NCBI GenBank assembly: GCA_030682385.1
Contig: JAUXOG010000043.1
Span: forward strand, 1-64,000
Length of the DNA stretch: 64,000 bases
Direction: 5' to 3'
From: Bacteroidota bacterium
GTDB lineage: Bacteria > Bacteroidota > Ignavibacteria > UBA10030 > BY39
Positions 19,045-28,891 of the stretch are shown here, in pieces. Within the stretch, counting starts at the first letter, position 1. Every line of letters starts with the position of its first letter. The notes under the pieces are model-generated. The model was not told where the DNA came from. It ran no database searches and saw only the letters and a program-made list of their open reading frames with translations. The position numbers and the translations under genes were made by a program.

Positions 19045-19524
19045 ATGAAGATAATCGATATCTTAAATGAAAATCTTGTAAAAACAAATCTTATTGGAAA
19101 TACAAAAGAAGAAATCATCAACGAGATGATAGATTTACTTATATCTTCAAATGCTTCCACGAAAATATTGGACAAAGAAAAAGTGCGGTCGTGCATTTTT
19201 GAACGGGAGAAAATTATGTCCACCGGTGTTGGCAACGGATTCGCAATTCCGCATGGTAAAACCGATGCGGTATCCGACATAATCGCAGCTTTCGGTATTA
19301 CTGGTAAACCAATAGATTATCAATCGCTCGATGAAAAGCCCGTACGGCTGGTGTTTTTATTAGTAGCTCGCGATAATATGGTGGGACCCCACATAAAACT
19401 TTTAAGCCGCATTTCGCGTTTAATGAACAAAGAAGAATTCCGTCAGAGACTTCTTAATTTATCCAATCCTGCAGAAGTAATCGAAGCCTTCAAAACAGAA
19501 GAGTCATCTTACTTCGACATCTAA
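19045..19524 (+). CDS. PTS sugar/nitrogen-regulatory IIA domain protein (PtsN-like)
   Basis: REKIMSTGVGNGFAIPHGKTDAV, PTS EIIA type 2 active-site motif. Confidence 0.9.
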   Translation: MKIIDILNENLVKTNLIGNTKEEIINEMIDLLISSNASTKILDKEKVRSCIFEREKIMSTGVGNGFAIPHGKTDAVSDIIAAFGITGKPIDYQSLDEKPVRLVFLLVARDNMVGPHIKLLSRISRLMNKEEFRQRLLNLSNPAEVIEAFKTEESSYFDI

Positions 19525-19548
19525 TCGAGAAATAATTTAGGCATCCAC

Positions 19549-20808
19549 TTGAAATTCAAATCAATAAAAGGTACGAAGGATATTCTACCCGATGAAACAC
19601 GCCTTTGGCAATTAGTCGAGCAAAATATTCGCGAGACGATGGAGTTGTTCAACTACAAAGAAATCAGAACTCCTGTTTTTGAAGAAACATCCCTCTTTGC
19701 ACGAAGCATCGGTGAACTGACTGATATAGTCGGGAAAGAAATGTATTCGTTCACCGACCGCAGCGGCGATAGTTTAACACTAAAACCAGAAATGACCGCT
19801 TCGGTTATTCGTGCTTATATCCAACATAACTTGGGAGAGAAACTACCACTGACAAAAGTGTATTACATAAGCCCGGCTTTTCGGCAGGAGAGGCCGCAAG
19901 CAGGCAGGTTACGGCAATTTCATCAATTCGGCGCCGAGGCAATCGGCGGTTCCAATCCTGAAATTGATGCTGAAATAATCGCACTATCGGCGGCTATTTA
20001 CAAGAAGTTTGGCATTCAGGAATTTCAGGTAAAAATTAATTCTGTAGGCTGTCCCGTTTGCAGAAACGAGTATAAAGAAAAATTAAAGGAACACTTAACA
20101 AAAGTTTCCGACAAACTCAGTATCGAGAGCCAAAAACGTTTGGAAACAAATCCGATGCGGATATTAGACTCGAAAGATGAGAACGATACAATTCTTACGC
20201 ACGATGCACCGCTGATGATGCACAATCTCTGCGATGAGTGTAAAAATCATTTTGAAAAATTGCAGGAAGCTTTGAACATTTTAGGTATTCAATACGTAGT
20301 AGATGGAAGAATTGTTCGCGGTTTGGATTATTACACAAAAACTGCATACGAAATAACGAGCGATGAACTTGGTTCGCAAAATGCTCTCGTCGGCGGAGGC
20401 AGATACGATCTGCTTGTAAAAGAGTTGGGTGGAAAATCGACACCGGCAGTCGGTTTTGCTGCTGGTATGGAACGACTATTAATGGTTTTGGAAAAACGTG
20501 AAAACATGAAAACAGACACGCAGCATCCTAAATTGTTTATAGCATCAGCCGACGAATTATCTTATAAAAAAGTACTATCCGAGGCAGCCCGAATGCGCGA
20601 TGCTGGCATCGCCTGCGAAATTGATTGGTTACGCCGCAGTTTAAAAGCACAAATGCGTGAAGCCGACCGCCAGCAAGCTGATTTTGTAGTAGTGATTGGC
20701 GAGGAAGAAATCAAAACGAACACTGTCGTACTTAAAGAAATGAAATCCGGAAATCAGAATAAGTTATCGTTCGTTGAACTTGTAAATTTTCTGACAGCAA
20801 AAAAATGA
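19549..20808 (+). CDS. hisS: Histidyl-tRNA synthetase
   Basis: KGTKDILPDET, YYISPAFRQERPQAGRLRQFHQFGAEAIG, RGLDYYTKTAYEI; TTG start. Confidence 0.97.
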   Translation: MKFKSIKGTKDILPDETRLWQLVEQNIRETMELFNYKEIRTPVFEETSLFARSIGELTDIVGKEMYSFTDRSGDSLTLKPEMTASVIRAYIQHNLGEKLPLTKVYYISPAFRQERPQAGRLRQFHQFGAEAIGGSNPEIDAEIIALSAAIYKKFGIQEFQVKINSVGCPVCRNEYKEKLKEHLTKVSDKLSIESQKRLETNPMRILDSKDENDTILTHDAPLMMHNLCDECKNHFEKLQEALNILGIQYVVDGRIVRGLDYYTKTAYEITSDELGSQNALVGGGRYDLLVKELGGKSTPAVGFAAGMERLLMVLEKRENMKTDTQHPKLFIASADELSYKKVLSEAARMRDAGIACEIDWLRRSLKAQMREADRQQADFVVVIGEEEIKTNTVVLKEMKSGNQNKLSFVELVNFLTAKK

Positions 20809-21212
20809 AAAATAAAGTCGGCAAAACAGATCAAGCGAATGAATTGGATCTGTTTCTTTCCTCAAACTACAATGAACTTACCAAGAAATACGTAACTACT
20901 TTTCGGTTAGAAACATCTCAAATATTCACGACATTCAGATACGAGATCGATGTAGAAGAAACTTTTCACGACAATCAAATCACTTTTAAATTGATCGGAT
21001 TAAAAACACCGAGGTTACTTATTCCCGGAGGTGGACCAGCTACATTTGAAAAAAAATATGCGTCGTTGAAAGGAAATTACATCGTTGAGATAATCGGAAT
21101 AGATAAACGAAAAAACGTTTTTGAAATAAGTATATCAAAATATAAAATTAAAGTTATAAAAACTCCTGAAGAAAAATTTATAAATATATGTATCCAGAAC
21201 TTTTTAAAATAG
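20805..21212 (+). CDS. Hypothetical protein
   Basis: 135 aa ORF overlapping hisS and lgt; no recognised domain. Confidence 0.6.
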   Translation: MKNKVGKTDQANELDLFLSSNYNELTKKYVTTFRLETSQIFTTFRYEIDVEETFHDNQITFKLIGLKTPRLLIPGGGPATFEKKYASLKGNYIVEIIGIDKRKNVFEISISKYKIKVIKTPEEKFINICIQNFLK

Positions 21213-22009
21213 GACCGCTTACAGTTTACAGTTACGGTTTGATGCTTGGCATCGCATTCCTAACTGCAAGCTATATACTAACAAGTGAGTTGAAACGGAA
21301 AAAATTAGATCCGAATTTAGCTTCTACAATTACATTGCTTGCAGTTATCTGTGGAATCGTTGGCGCTAAATTATTTCACCTGATAGAAAATTTGGAACAC
21401 TTTCTGCAATCACCAATCGAGATGATGTTTTCCGCAGGCGGACTTACATTTTATGGTGGGTTCATACTTGCTACGATTGTTATAATTTTGTATCTGAAAC
21501 AGAAGAAAGTTCCGGTATTAAAAATCACCGATGCGGCAGCTCCCGGTTTGATGATCGGCTACGGAATTGCTCGTATCGGCTGCCACTTGTCGGGCGACGG
21601 CGATTACGGAATGCCAACCGACCTGCCTTGGGCAATGAGTTATGAAAACGGAACTTACCCGCCATCGGCTGCATTCCGCGACTTCCCGGAAATCGTTGAA
21701 AAATATGGCGTTAACGGAATTGTTCCTGATAATATTTTAGTCCATCCCGCACCGTTGTATGAACTGATTGCGGCAGTGTTTTTATTTTTGATTCTCTGGA
21801 AACTTCGTAAAAAAATTGCACCCGACGGAATGCTGTTTATGATTTATCTGACTTTTTCAGGAGCGGAACGTTTCTTTGTAGAGTTCATACGACTTAATCC
21901 AATAGTTTTATTCGGACTTTCTGAAGCACAAATTATTTCTATTGTATTAATTGCTATCGGAGCTTTAGGTATTTTTTATTTGAAAAGAAAAAATGAGAGA
22001 AAAAAGTAA
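21188..22009 (+). CDS. lgt: Prolipoprotein diacylglyceryl transferase
   Basis: TFYGGFILA, GYGIARIGCHLSGDGDYG, HPAPLYE motifs; 7 TM. Confidence 0.95.
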   Translation: MYPELFKIGPLTVYSYGLMLGIAFLTASYILTSELKRKKLDPNLASTITLLAVICGIVGAKLFHLIENLEHFLQSPIEMMFSAGGLTFYGGFILATIVIILYLKQKKVPVLKITDAAAPGLMIGYGIARIGCHLSGDGDYGMPTDLPWAMSYENGTYPPSAAFRDFPEIVEKYGVNGIVPDNILVHPAPLYELIAAVFLFLILWKLRKKIAPDGMLFMIYLTFSGAERFFVEFIRLNPIVLFGLSEAQIISIVLIAIGALGIFYLKRKNERKK

Positions 22010-22745
22010 AATTACACACAACTTAATTGTTGGGAGGAATCCGGTTATCGAAGCGCTTCGTGCCGCTACTCCAATCGTAAAAATTTTCCTCCTGCACGGT
22101 ATCAGAGGCGGAAACATCGAAACAATTTACAGTCTTGCAAAGGAGAGAAAAATTCCTTGCATCGAAATCAATCGCAATAAATTTGAAGAATTAACTTCCG
22201 ATGATGTTAATCAGGGGGTTGCTGCAATAATCGAAGAGAAAAAATTTGTAGATGTAGATGACATACTTGAAATTGCATTAACGAAAGAAGAACTTCCGTT
22301 AATTTTGATTTTAGATGAAATTCAGGATCCGCAAAATTTAGGCGCAATAATCCGTACAGCCGAGTGTGCCGGTGTGCATGGGGTAATTATTCCGAAGCAT
22401 AACGCAGCTCCGGTAACATCAACAGTTACGAAAGCTTCAGCAGGCGCGGTCGAATACGTTGCAATGGCGCGCGTTACAAACATTGCACAAACAATTGATG
22501 AGTTAAAAGAAAATGGAGTATGGATTGTGGGAACCGACAGCAGCGCCGATAAAAAATATACTGAGCTTGATTACAAAATTCCGTTGGCATTAGTAGTAGG
22601 CAGCGAAGGGCGGGGAATGCGGCGACTTGTAAAAGAGAAGTGCGACTTTTTAGTAAAAATTCCACTCTTCGGTAAAATCGAATCGCTGAATGCTTCAGTC
22701 GCTGCAGCACTTTTAGTGTATGAAGTTGTGAGAAAAAGAAAATGA
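21993..22745 (+). CDS. rlmB: TrmH/RlmB-family 23S rRNA 2'-O-ribose methyltransferase
   Basis: VGRNPVIEALRAA, ILDEIQDPQNLGAIIRTAE, LVVGSEGRGMRRLV. Confidence 0.93.
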   Translation: MREKSKITHNLIVGRNPVIEALRAATPIVKIFLLHGIRGGNIETIYSLAKERKIPCIEINRNKFEELTSDDVNQGVAAIIEEKKFVDVDDILEIALTKEELPLILILDEIQDPQNLGAIIRTAECAGVHGVIIPKHNAAPVTSTVTKASAGAVEYVAMARVTNIAQTIDELKENGVWIVGTDSSADKKYTELDYKIPLALVVGSEGRGMRRLVKEKCDFLVKIPLFGKIESLNASVAAALLVYEVVRKRK

Positions 22746-23515
22746 ATCGAAAAACAGCATTAATTACAGGCGCCTCGGGCGGCATTGGTTTAGAATTTGC
22801 CCGATTATTTGCACGCGATGGTTATAATTTGGTTTTAGTTGCCCGCAGAATAATTGAACTTGAGAAATTAAAAACTGAATTAGAAAAGGGAAGTAAAGTT
22901 TCAGTCAGAGTAATCCAAAAAGATTTAGCCAACCCAACTTCCGCTCAAGAAATATATAACGAACTTCAACAAACACAGATTGATGTTTTAGTGAACAACG
23001 CAGGATTCGGATATGTTGGAAATTTTGCAGAAACCGATTGGGATGTTCATAACAGTATGATGAATGTTAATATAGTTGCACTTGTTCACCTAACCAGACT
23101 TTTTCTTCCCGGTATGGTTAAACGGGGGAGTGGTAAAATTTTAAACGTAGCTTCAACAGCAGCATTTCAACCAGGTCCGTTGATGGCGGTTTACTATGCT
23201 ACAAAATCTTTTGTAGTATCGTTTTCGCAGGCAATTGCAACTGAACTTGAAGGAAGCGGAGTTACGGTAACTTGTTTATGTCCCGGACCGACTGTCTCAG
23301 GTTTTCAAGATACTGCAGGGATGAAAAAATCAAAAATTATGAAGTATTTAAAATTTGCCAGTTCTTATGATGTAGCTCTTTATGGATACCGCGCGATGGC
23401 TAAAGGGAAAAGGTTAGCTATTCACGGATTGATGAACAGAGTTTTTGTTTGTTCAGTAAAATTTATACCGGCAGGATTTGTATTAAAATTGATTCGTTAC
23501 TTGCATAGAAAATAA
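22742..23515 (+). CDS. Short-chain dehydrogenase/reductase
   Basis: TGASGGIGLEFARLFA, NNAGFGYVG, YYATKSFV. Confidence 0.93.
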   Translation: MNRKTALITGASGGIGLEFARLFARDGYNLVLVARRIIELEKLKTELEKGSKVSVRVIQKDLANPTSAQEIYNELQQTQIDVLVNNAGFGYVGNFAETDWDVHNSMMNVNIVALVHLTRLFLPGMVKRGSGKILNVASTAAFQPGPLMAVYYATKSFVVSFSQAIATELEGSGVTVTCLCPGPTVSGFQDTAGMKKSKIMKYLKFASSYDVALYGYRAMAKGKRLAIHGLMNRVFVCSVKFIPAGFVLKLIRYLHRK

Positions 23516-23605
23516 TCAGCTAACGCCGCAGATGCCAACGCCTGAAGAATTTCAACCGTTTTAACGGTTTGTGAGTAAATTATTTTTATGAGCAATCAGT
23601 TTATG

Positions 23606-23749
23606 TAACTTACTGAAGTTACGCAGAATTGACTTTTTGTCATGTTGATCCCGACTAGTCGGGAGAAACATCTAAAAATAGCTCGAATTTGAGGTTTAAG
23701 ATTCTTCACTTCGTTCAGAATGACTCTTTTGCGTAACTTCAGTAACTTA
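23606..23749. repeat. MITE-like element with 19-bp terminal inverted repeats
   Basis: TAACTTACTGAAGTTACGC (23606-23624) and GCGTAACTTCAGTAACTTA (23731-23749): inverted repeats with one mismatch, no ORF. Confidence 0.7.
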
Positions 23750-23799
23750 ATAATTCTCTAAGTGAGAAAAAGTTCGAAGCCATTCATACAAAAACAAAA

Positions 23800-23839
23800 G
23801 AGCCGACCCCTCCGTTAGCTAACGGACTGAAATCGGCTC
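23800..23839. terminator. Nested hairpin between convergent genes, candidate bidirectional terminator
   Basis: GAGCCGA cccct CCGTTAGCTAACGG actgaaa TCGGCTC. Confidence 0.6.
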
Positions 23840-23966
23840 AATTTGATCATTGATCCAATGATTCAATGATCAAATGATTAAATGAATCAATTATACTTTT
23901 ACCGCATCAGCATTTATCCTCCGAAGCCCCGCCTGACCACTCGATGCGGGAGAGCGGCGGGCAGGT

Positions 23967-26900
23967 TTAGCGTAGGAGGAGCATCTTCTTCACAGAAGTG
24001 AACGAGCCTGCCGTAAGTTTGTAAAAATAAACACCGCTGGCTAATTGAGTTGCGTTGAAATTAACAGTGTAATTTCCGGCTTTCATTTCTTCGTTCACTA
24101 ATGTAGCTACTTCTTGTCCCAATATATTGTAAGCCTTAAGAGTAACTAAATTTGCTATAGGCAAACTGAACGCAATTGTACTCGTTGGGTTGAAAGGGTT
24201 CGGGTAGTTTTGACTTAGATTGAAGTCGTCAGGAATTCCATTACCATTTTCATTTACGTTTACCTGAACAGGATCAGTTCCGCCGGCTTCAGTGTAACGG
24301 GCTGCAAATTCCTGTATGTAAAGATTTCCAATTCTATTATCTTTTATAATTAATGTGTTTTCATCGTTCTTTGTTTCGGCGGCTGACGACCAGTTATGCG
24401 AGCCGGTTACAACCCATGCAGTTCCTCCATAAGGTTCTGCATCGACGATTGCGTACTTATGATGTAAAAATCCGGTGCCAACTTTTAAGAGAATATCTAC
24501 ACCACTCGTTTGCAAGTAAGGATATTGAGTTCCGAGATCAGTACCATTATCTAAAATTACACGTGTCTTTTTCCCGGTATTTTTCTTTACGACTATAGAA
24601 TCAGCTAACTCTTTACGTGTGATAGTTAGCAACGCGATATTAATTGAGCTTTGAGCTTTTCCTAAAGCTTTGCCGATGTAAGTTGTAGTTCTGTCGCTCG
24701 GACTGAAAAACGATTCAACATATTTACCGCCTATGATGAATCTGTGTGGTGTGTTGTTAAACTTTCTTGCTCCAAATCTGGAGATGGCTGAGTTGGGAGT
24801 TTCAGTGCTGCTTCCCCACATTTCTTCAAATTCGCGTGTGTAAGCACCTGCCAAAGCAACATCCTGTAACTCAATTGCATTTTGCCGGTCGGCATCAGTA
24901 CCAGGGTCAGTAGCATTCCAAGAACCTGTCCATACCCAAACACTATCAGCAGCACCGCCTCTACCATCGAAAACGAAGAACTTGTTATGATGAAGTCCTG
25001 TACCGTCATTAAGTCCGTAAGCATCAAAAACAACAGTGATTCCATTATTTGTGAGAGTTGACCACGGTAATGTAGTTTTGTTATCGTATTCACCTATAAC
25101 GCGAACTTGAACACCACGATTTTTTGCAGCGACTAAAGCATTAGCGACATTTGCGCCAACCGTACCGCTTAAACTATATAGTGCCGCATCGATTGATCTT
25201 CTCGAGTTATTAATTCTCTCTATTATTTTATTAGAGAAATTAATATTACCTAAAGCTGCCTCACCCGTCGATAATGTCGTGTTCACACTCTTGCTAAAAT
25301 AAACATTGATTTTTCCGGTGGTTGGGGATTTAGAGGTTGTGCTCACAATTAAATTTCCTGCGAAACTTGTATCTGTACCGGAAACTGAAAAAGCTTGAAC
25401 GTTGTATATCGTTGCTGCTGTTAATCCAGATAATGTTACTGAATGAGATGTCCTCAAATCATTATCGGGTTCGATTAAACCTAATTCATAGTTTGTATTA
25501 ACACCGTAACGAAGGCGCGATGTACCGGGAAAAAGTGTTTTCCAGCCAAGAGTTATTGATGATGAATCTAAATAAGTTTCTTCAGGATATTCAGTGAATA
25601 GAGGTCCTGATGAAATAATATCAGCAGTAAAGCGGGGCATTACTTGATAACCACCAATGTAAGGTGAAGCTGTTTTATATTGTCCGACTACACCGATTAG
25701 ATCGAACGTGCCGGCAGGAGCTACACCCCCGACCAAGTTTGTGTTATTGTCGATACGTATTTGAACTGTATCACTCGGCGATGCACCGATTAAGCGATAA
25801 TTTGTATTTGCTGCCCAATTTGTAACCGGTGTTCCATTTAACATTTTTACTGTAACCCCGATAATGTGTACGAGTTTTCCCTCAAAATTTTCAACTCCAC
25901 CAACTCCATTAAAATTAATTTGTGAGGGAGTTGCTATTACTGGATCAACATAATTGCCGGAGCTAATAACTGAATACTGTTCGGGCAATTCGATTTGGTT
26001 CAATCCGCTGAATTGTGTTACTTTACCGGTTACCTGTACTTCGTTACCAACATTAATGGCTGCAGAAAAGATAGTTCCGTATATTGACATTCCAGCGGAA
26101 TTATCTTGTATGAAACTCGGGCTGCCAAATTCATTTGCAACAGTTATAATCCCACGAACAGTTACCAGATCGCCGATTCTCGTGGAAGCTCCGTTTGCAT
26201 CGTTTACTTTTACTTCTGAGATTGGTATTGCTGCACCGTAAACAGTAATTACCGGTATCGGGGCAACATCGCCATAACTTCCGCTTGCACCCGATTGAGT
26301 TTTAAATTTATAATAACCTGTAAATGTTGCTGATGTAATAGGTGAGATTGTAATTTCAGTTGAATCCTGTGTGAACGTTATACCCGTAAAATAAATTGTA
26401 TCGCCCGCTGTACTTGCAGTTGCAGTTATGTTTGTGTAGCTAACATCGCTAATATTTTTTGACCATGTAAATTCGGGTGGGACGATTATCCTTAAATTGT
26501 TGACCGCAAAGGCATTGTCTTTTCGATATGTAATTTTGATTGTTGTATCGACACTGCCGTTTATAACTGTCGGTATGATTGATACCGATCCTGAGCCTTC
26601 CGGACGTGCACGTAGTAAAGATATCCACGCAGAGTTTTCTGTAGTATTACCGGTCCCACGTGTGATTGTAAGACTATTCTGTACCCAATTCGCTACATCA
26701 GATAATTGGCTAACACTATTTCCTTTGAAAGCAGTTACCGTGTTCGAGGTTGATGCAGCCGTAAAATGAACTTTTGGCGAAGGAATACTGGCCGCATTGG
26801 CAGGTCCCCAAGAAACACCAAAGATGTGTGTTTGTGATGCGTTCCGGATTTGAACAGCATCGCTGGATCCGGCAAAAAGAAACACAGTGCCGGTAAAGTA

Positions 26901-27221
26901 TGTAGCATTACTTGATTTGATTGTTAATGTATAATCACTCGGATCGAGATCTTCTGCAAACGTATTTTCAGGCCGTGCAATAACTATGATAGTACCTGAC
27001 CGTAAATTATTCCATAGGGCATTTGTTGTAAAAACTAAAGGGGCAATTGCGCCACCGGTACTAGAAAAATCTCTAATGTCCCAACCTCTCATATCGAGTC
27101 CGTCTTGAACAACAAGCAACTCAACCCATTCATCGTTACCACTTGAATTATAAAGTTCATTAATGATTACTTGTTGAGAAAATAAAGTTGATGTTGCAAA
27201 AATCATTACTATTAAAAACAA
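23967..27221 (-). CDS. Secreted lamin-tail domain / two-HKD phospholipase D-like protein with T9SS type A sorting domain
   Basis: N-terminal signal; INELYNSSGNDEWVELLV (lamin tail); HHNKFFVFD and HHKYAIVD (HxKx4D twice); C-term SQNYPNPFNPTSTIAFSLP...GVYFYKLTAGSFTSVKKMLLLR. Confidence 0.9.
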   Translation of the reverse strand: MFLIVMIFATSTLFSQQVIINELYNSSGNDEWVELLVVQDGLDMRGWDIRDFSSTGGAIAPLVFTTNALWNNLRSGTIIVIARPENTFAEDLDPSDYTLTIKSSNATYFTGTVFLFAGSSDAVQIRNASQTHIFGVSWGPANAASIPSPKVHFTAASTSNTVTAFKGNSVSQLSDVANWVQNSLTITRGTGNTTENSAWISLLRARPEGSGSVSIIPTVINGSVDTTIKITYRKDNAFAVNNLRIIVPPEFTWSKNISDVSYTNITATASTAGDTIYFTGITFTQDSTEITISPITSATFTGYYKFKTQSGASGSYGDVAPIPVITVYGAAIPISEVKVNDANGASTRIGDLVTVRGIITVANEFGSPSFIQDNSAGMSIYGTIFSAAINVGNEVQVTGKVTQFSGLNQIELPEQYSVISSGNYVDPVIATPSQINFNGVGGVENFEGKLVHIIGVTVKMLNGTPVTNWAANTNYRLIGASPSDTVQIRIDNNTNLVGGVAPAGTFDLIGVVGQYKTASPYIGGYQVMPRFTADIISSGPLFTEYPEETYLDSSSITLGWKTLFPGTSRLRYGVNTNYELGLIEPDNDLRTSHSVTLSGLTAATIYNVQAFSVSGTDTSFAGNLIVSTTSKSPTTGKINVYFSKSVNTTLSTGEAALGNINFSNKIIERINNSRRSIDAALYSLSGTVGANVANALVAAKNRGVQVRVIGEYDNKTTLPWSTLTNNGITVVFDAYGLNDGTGLHHNKFFVFDGRGGAADSVWVWTGSWNATDPGTDADRQNAIELQDVALAGAYTREFEEMWGSSTETPNSAISRFGARKFNNTPHRFIIGGKYVESFFSPSDRTTTYIGKALGKAQSSINIALLTITRKELADSIVVKKNTGKKTRVILDNGTDLGTQYPYLQTSGVDILLKVGTGFLHHKYAIVDAEPYGGTAWVVTGSHNWSSAAETKNDENTLIIKDNRIGNLYIQEFAARYTEAGGTDPVQVNVNENGNGIPDDFNLSQNYPNPFNPTSTIAFSLPIANLVTLKAYNILGQEVATLVNEEMKAGNYTVNFNATQLASGVYFYKLTAGSFTSVKKMLLLR

Positions 27222-27252
27222 TACAAACTTTTTCAGAAAAATATCCTGTGTA

Positions 27253-27284
27253 AATTATAAAAAACAAGAGGCAAATTGCCTCTA
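27253..27284 (-). terminator. Rho-independent terminator for the 27417-28070 gene
   Basis: Reverse strand AGAGGCAATTTGCCTCT followed by TGTTTTTTAT. Confidence 0.7.
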
Positions 27285-27416
27285 TCGAATTAAAACTATA
27301 TATTTGCTGCACAAATCTAATTAAATTTAGTGAGAAAACAAAAGGGTAAATTCAAAACATCAGTTACTAAAATCTCCAATTAGGAATTACAAATTTACCC
27401 TGAGCTTGTCGAAGGG

Positions 27417-28070
27417 TCATAAATTCTTTATAACCTTCACAACCCTCCATATAAATCCAACATCACGCTTGCGCACTGAAACCGGCTCAAAATCGGGATT
27501 TAGTGGAATTAAATGAATATGTGTGCTGTCGATTTTTACTTTCTTCAAAACATCCTCATCGTTTACACGCACTACACATATATCACCGTTGCGAACCTCC
27601 TGCTTCGGACTCACGACGACGATATCGCTGTCCTCAATTTTTGGCGACATACTGGCGCCCTTAACAACAAGTGCGAAAGCATTCGGGTCGTTGATGTTAT
27701 CAATCGTAACATAACGGTCAACATAATCGGGATGAAAAATAGGAGTTGTCCTTCCTGCAGGAACCGACGAGTACAATGGAATATCCACTAAAGGAATATC
27801 TCGTAAATATGTTGCTTTGTGTAATGGAAAAATTTTTGTCCTGTCGGGCGGCGAATGATACATCTCGCCTTCACCTGTCAGCAGCCATTCAGGGCGCACA
27901 CCCGTAAATTTTGCAAGTCGCATCAGGTAGTTGCTGTCGGGGACTTGCTCGCCTTTTTCCCAACGTTGGAGCGTTCGTGTTGCCACATCAACTTTTTCAG
28001 CTAATGTGTGCTGGTCGAGTTCTTTGTTCAACCGGGATTCGTTTATACGGTTGCCGATTTTTGATCTCAT
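27417..28070 (-). CDS. XRE-family repressor with S24 (LexA/CI-like) peptidase domain
   Basis: HTH IGNRINESRLNKELDQHTLAEKVDVATRTLQRWEKGEQ; GASMSPKIEDSDIVVV; start trimmed to MRSKIGNR at 28070. Confidence 0.92.
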   Translation of the reverse strand: MRSKIGNRINESRLNKELDQHTLAEKVDVATRTLQRWEKGEQVPDSNYLMRLAKFTGVRPEWLLTGEGEMYHSPPDRTKIFPLHKATYLRDIPLVDIPLYSSVPAGRTTPIFHPDYVDRYVTIDNINDPNAFALVVKGASMSPKIEDSDIVVVSPKQEVRNGDICVVRVNDEDVLKKVKIDSTHIHLIPLNPDFEPVSVRKRDVGFIWRVVKVIKNL

Positions 28071-28092
28071 ATTAACCTCTTGTTTATTTGAT

Positions 28093-28106
28093 AGACATAT
28101 ATGTCT
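28093..28106. promoter_or_regulatory. Candidate repressor operator palindrome
   Basis: Perfect 14-bp palindrome AGACATATATGTCT 22 bp upstream of the repressor start codon. Confidence 0.5.
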
Positions 28107-28237
28107 TGATATATTTTTATCAGCGTCAATTTTGTCGCACACTAAAATAAGGAATTATTTTTGAGAAGTCAAGTTTTGATATTTTTAAATGTTTTTGTAG
28201 GTTGAGTTGTAAAATTTATAACATCAAACAAATATAG

Positions 28238-28891
28238 ATGCGCATATTAGCATTTACCGACATACATAGTTCGTATAAGCGGGTCTTCGAAATAATTAAT
28301 TCTGAAAAATCCGATTTGGTAATAATTGGCGGCGATCTGACAAACGTAGGCACGGTGCAAGAAGTTGAATCGGTTATTCGGCAATTACAAACTTTAACGC
28401 CAAATTTATTGTGTGTTGCAGGCAATATGGACTTACCCCAGCACGATGATTTGTTTTGTAAATTGAATGTTTCAATACACGGTAAAGGCTTGATAATAAA
28501 TGAGTTAGGTATATTTGGCGTATCAGGGTCGCCGGTTTCACCACTGCGGACGCCGTATGAAATTGATGAAGAAGTAATCGCTGAAAAAATTGCCGAAGGA
28601 TATCAAGATGTGCTGAAAGCAAAAATTAAAATTTTAGTTTCGCACGCACCACCTTATGGGACGAAAGTAGATATCGTTCATTCAGGTTTTCACGCCGGCA
28701 GTTCGGCTGTCCGGGATTTTATTGAGAATGAAAAAGTAGATGTAGTAATTTGCGGACACATACACGAAGCACGCGGACAGGATGTCTTAGGAAAAACAAA
28801 AATAATTAATTGCGGGCAAGCAAGCCGCGGTTATTACGGTGTTATACAAATAAGTGAAAAAATAGAAGTAACAAATTCTGAGTACAGATAA
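28238..28891 (+). CDS. Metallophosphoesterase
   Basis: FTDIHSS, GGDLTN, GNMD, CGHIHEARGQ motifs. Confidence 0.92.
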   Translation: MRILAFTDIHSSYKRVFEIINSEKSDLVIIGGDLTNVGTVQEVESVIRQLQTLTPNLLCVAGNMDLPQHDDLFCKLNVSIHGKGLIINELGIFGVSGSPVSPLRTPYEIDEEVIAEKIAEGYQDVLKAKIKILVSHAPPYGTKVDIVHSGFHAGSSAVRDFIENEKVDVVICGHIHEARGQDVLGKTKIINCGQASRGYYGVIQISEKIEVTNSEYR

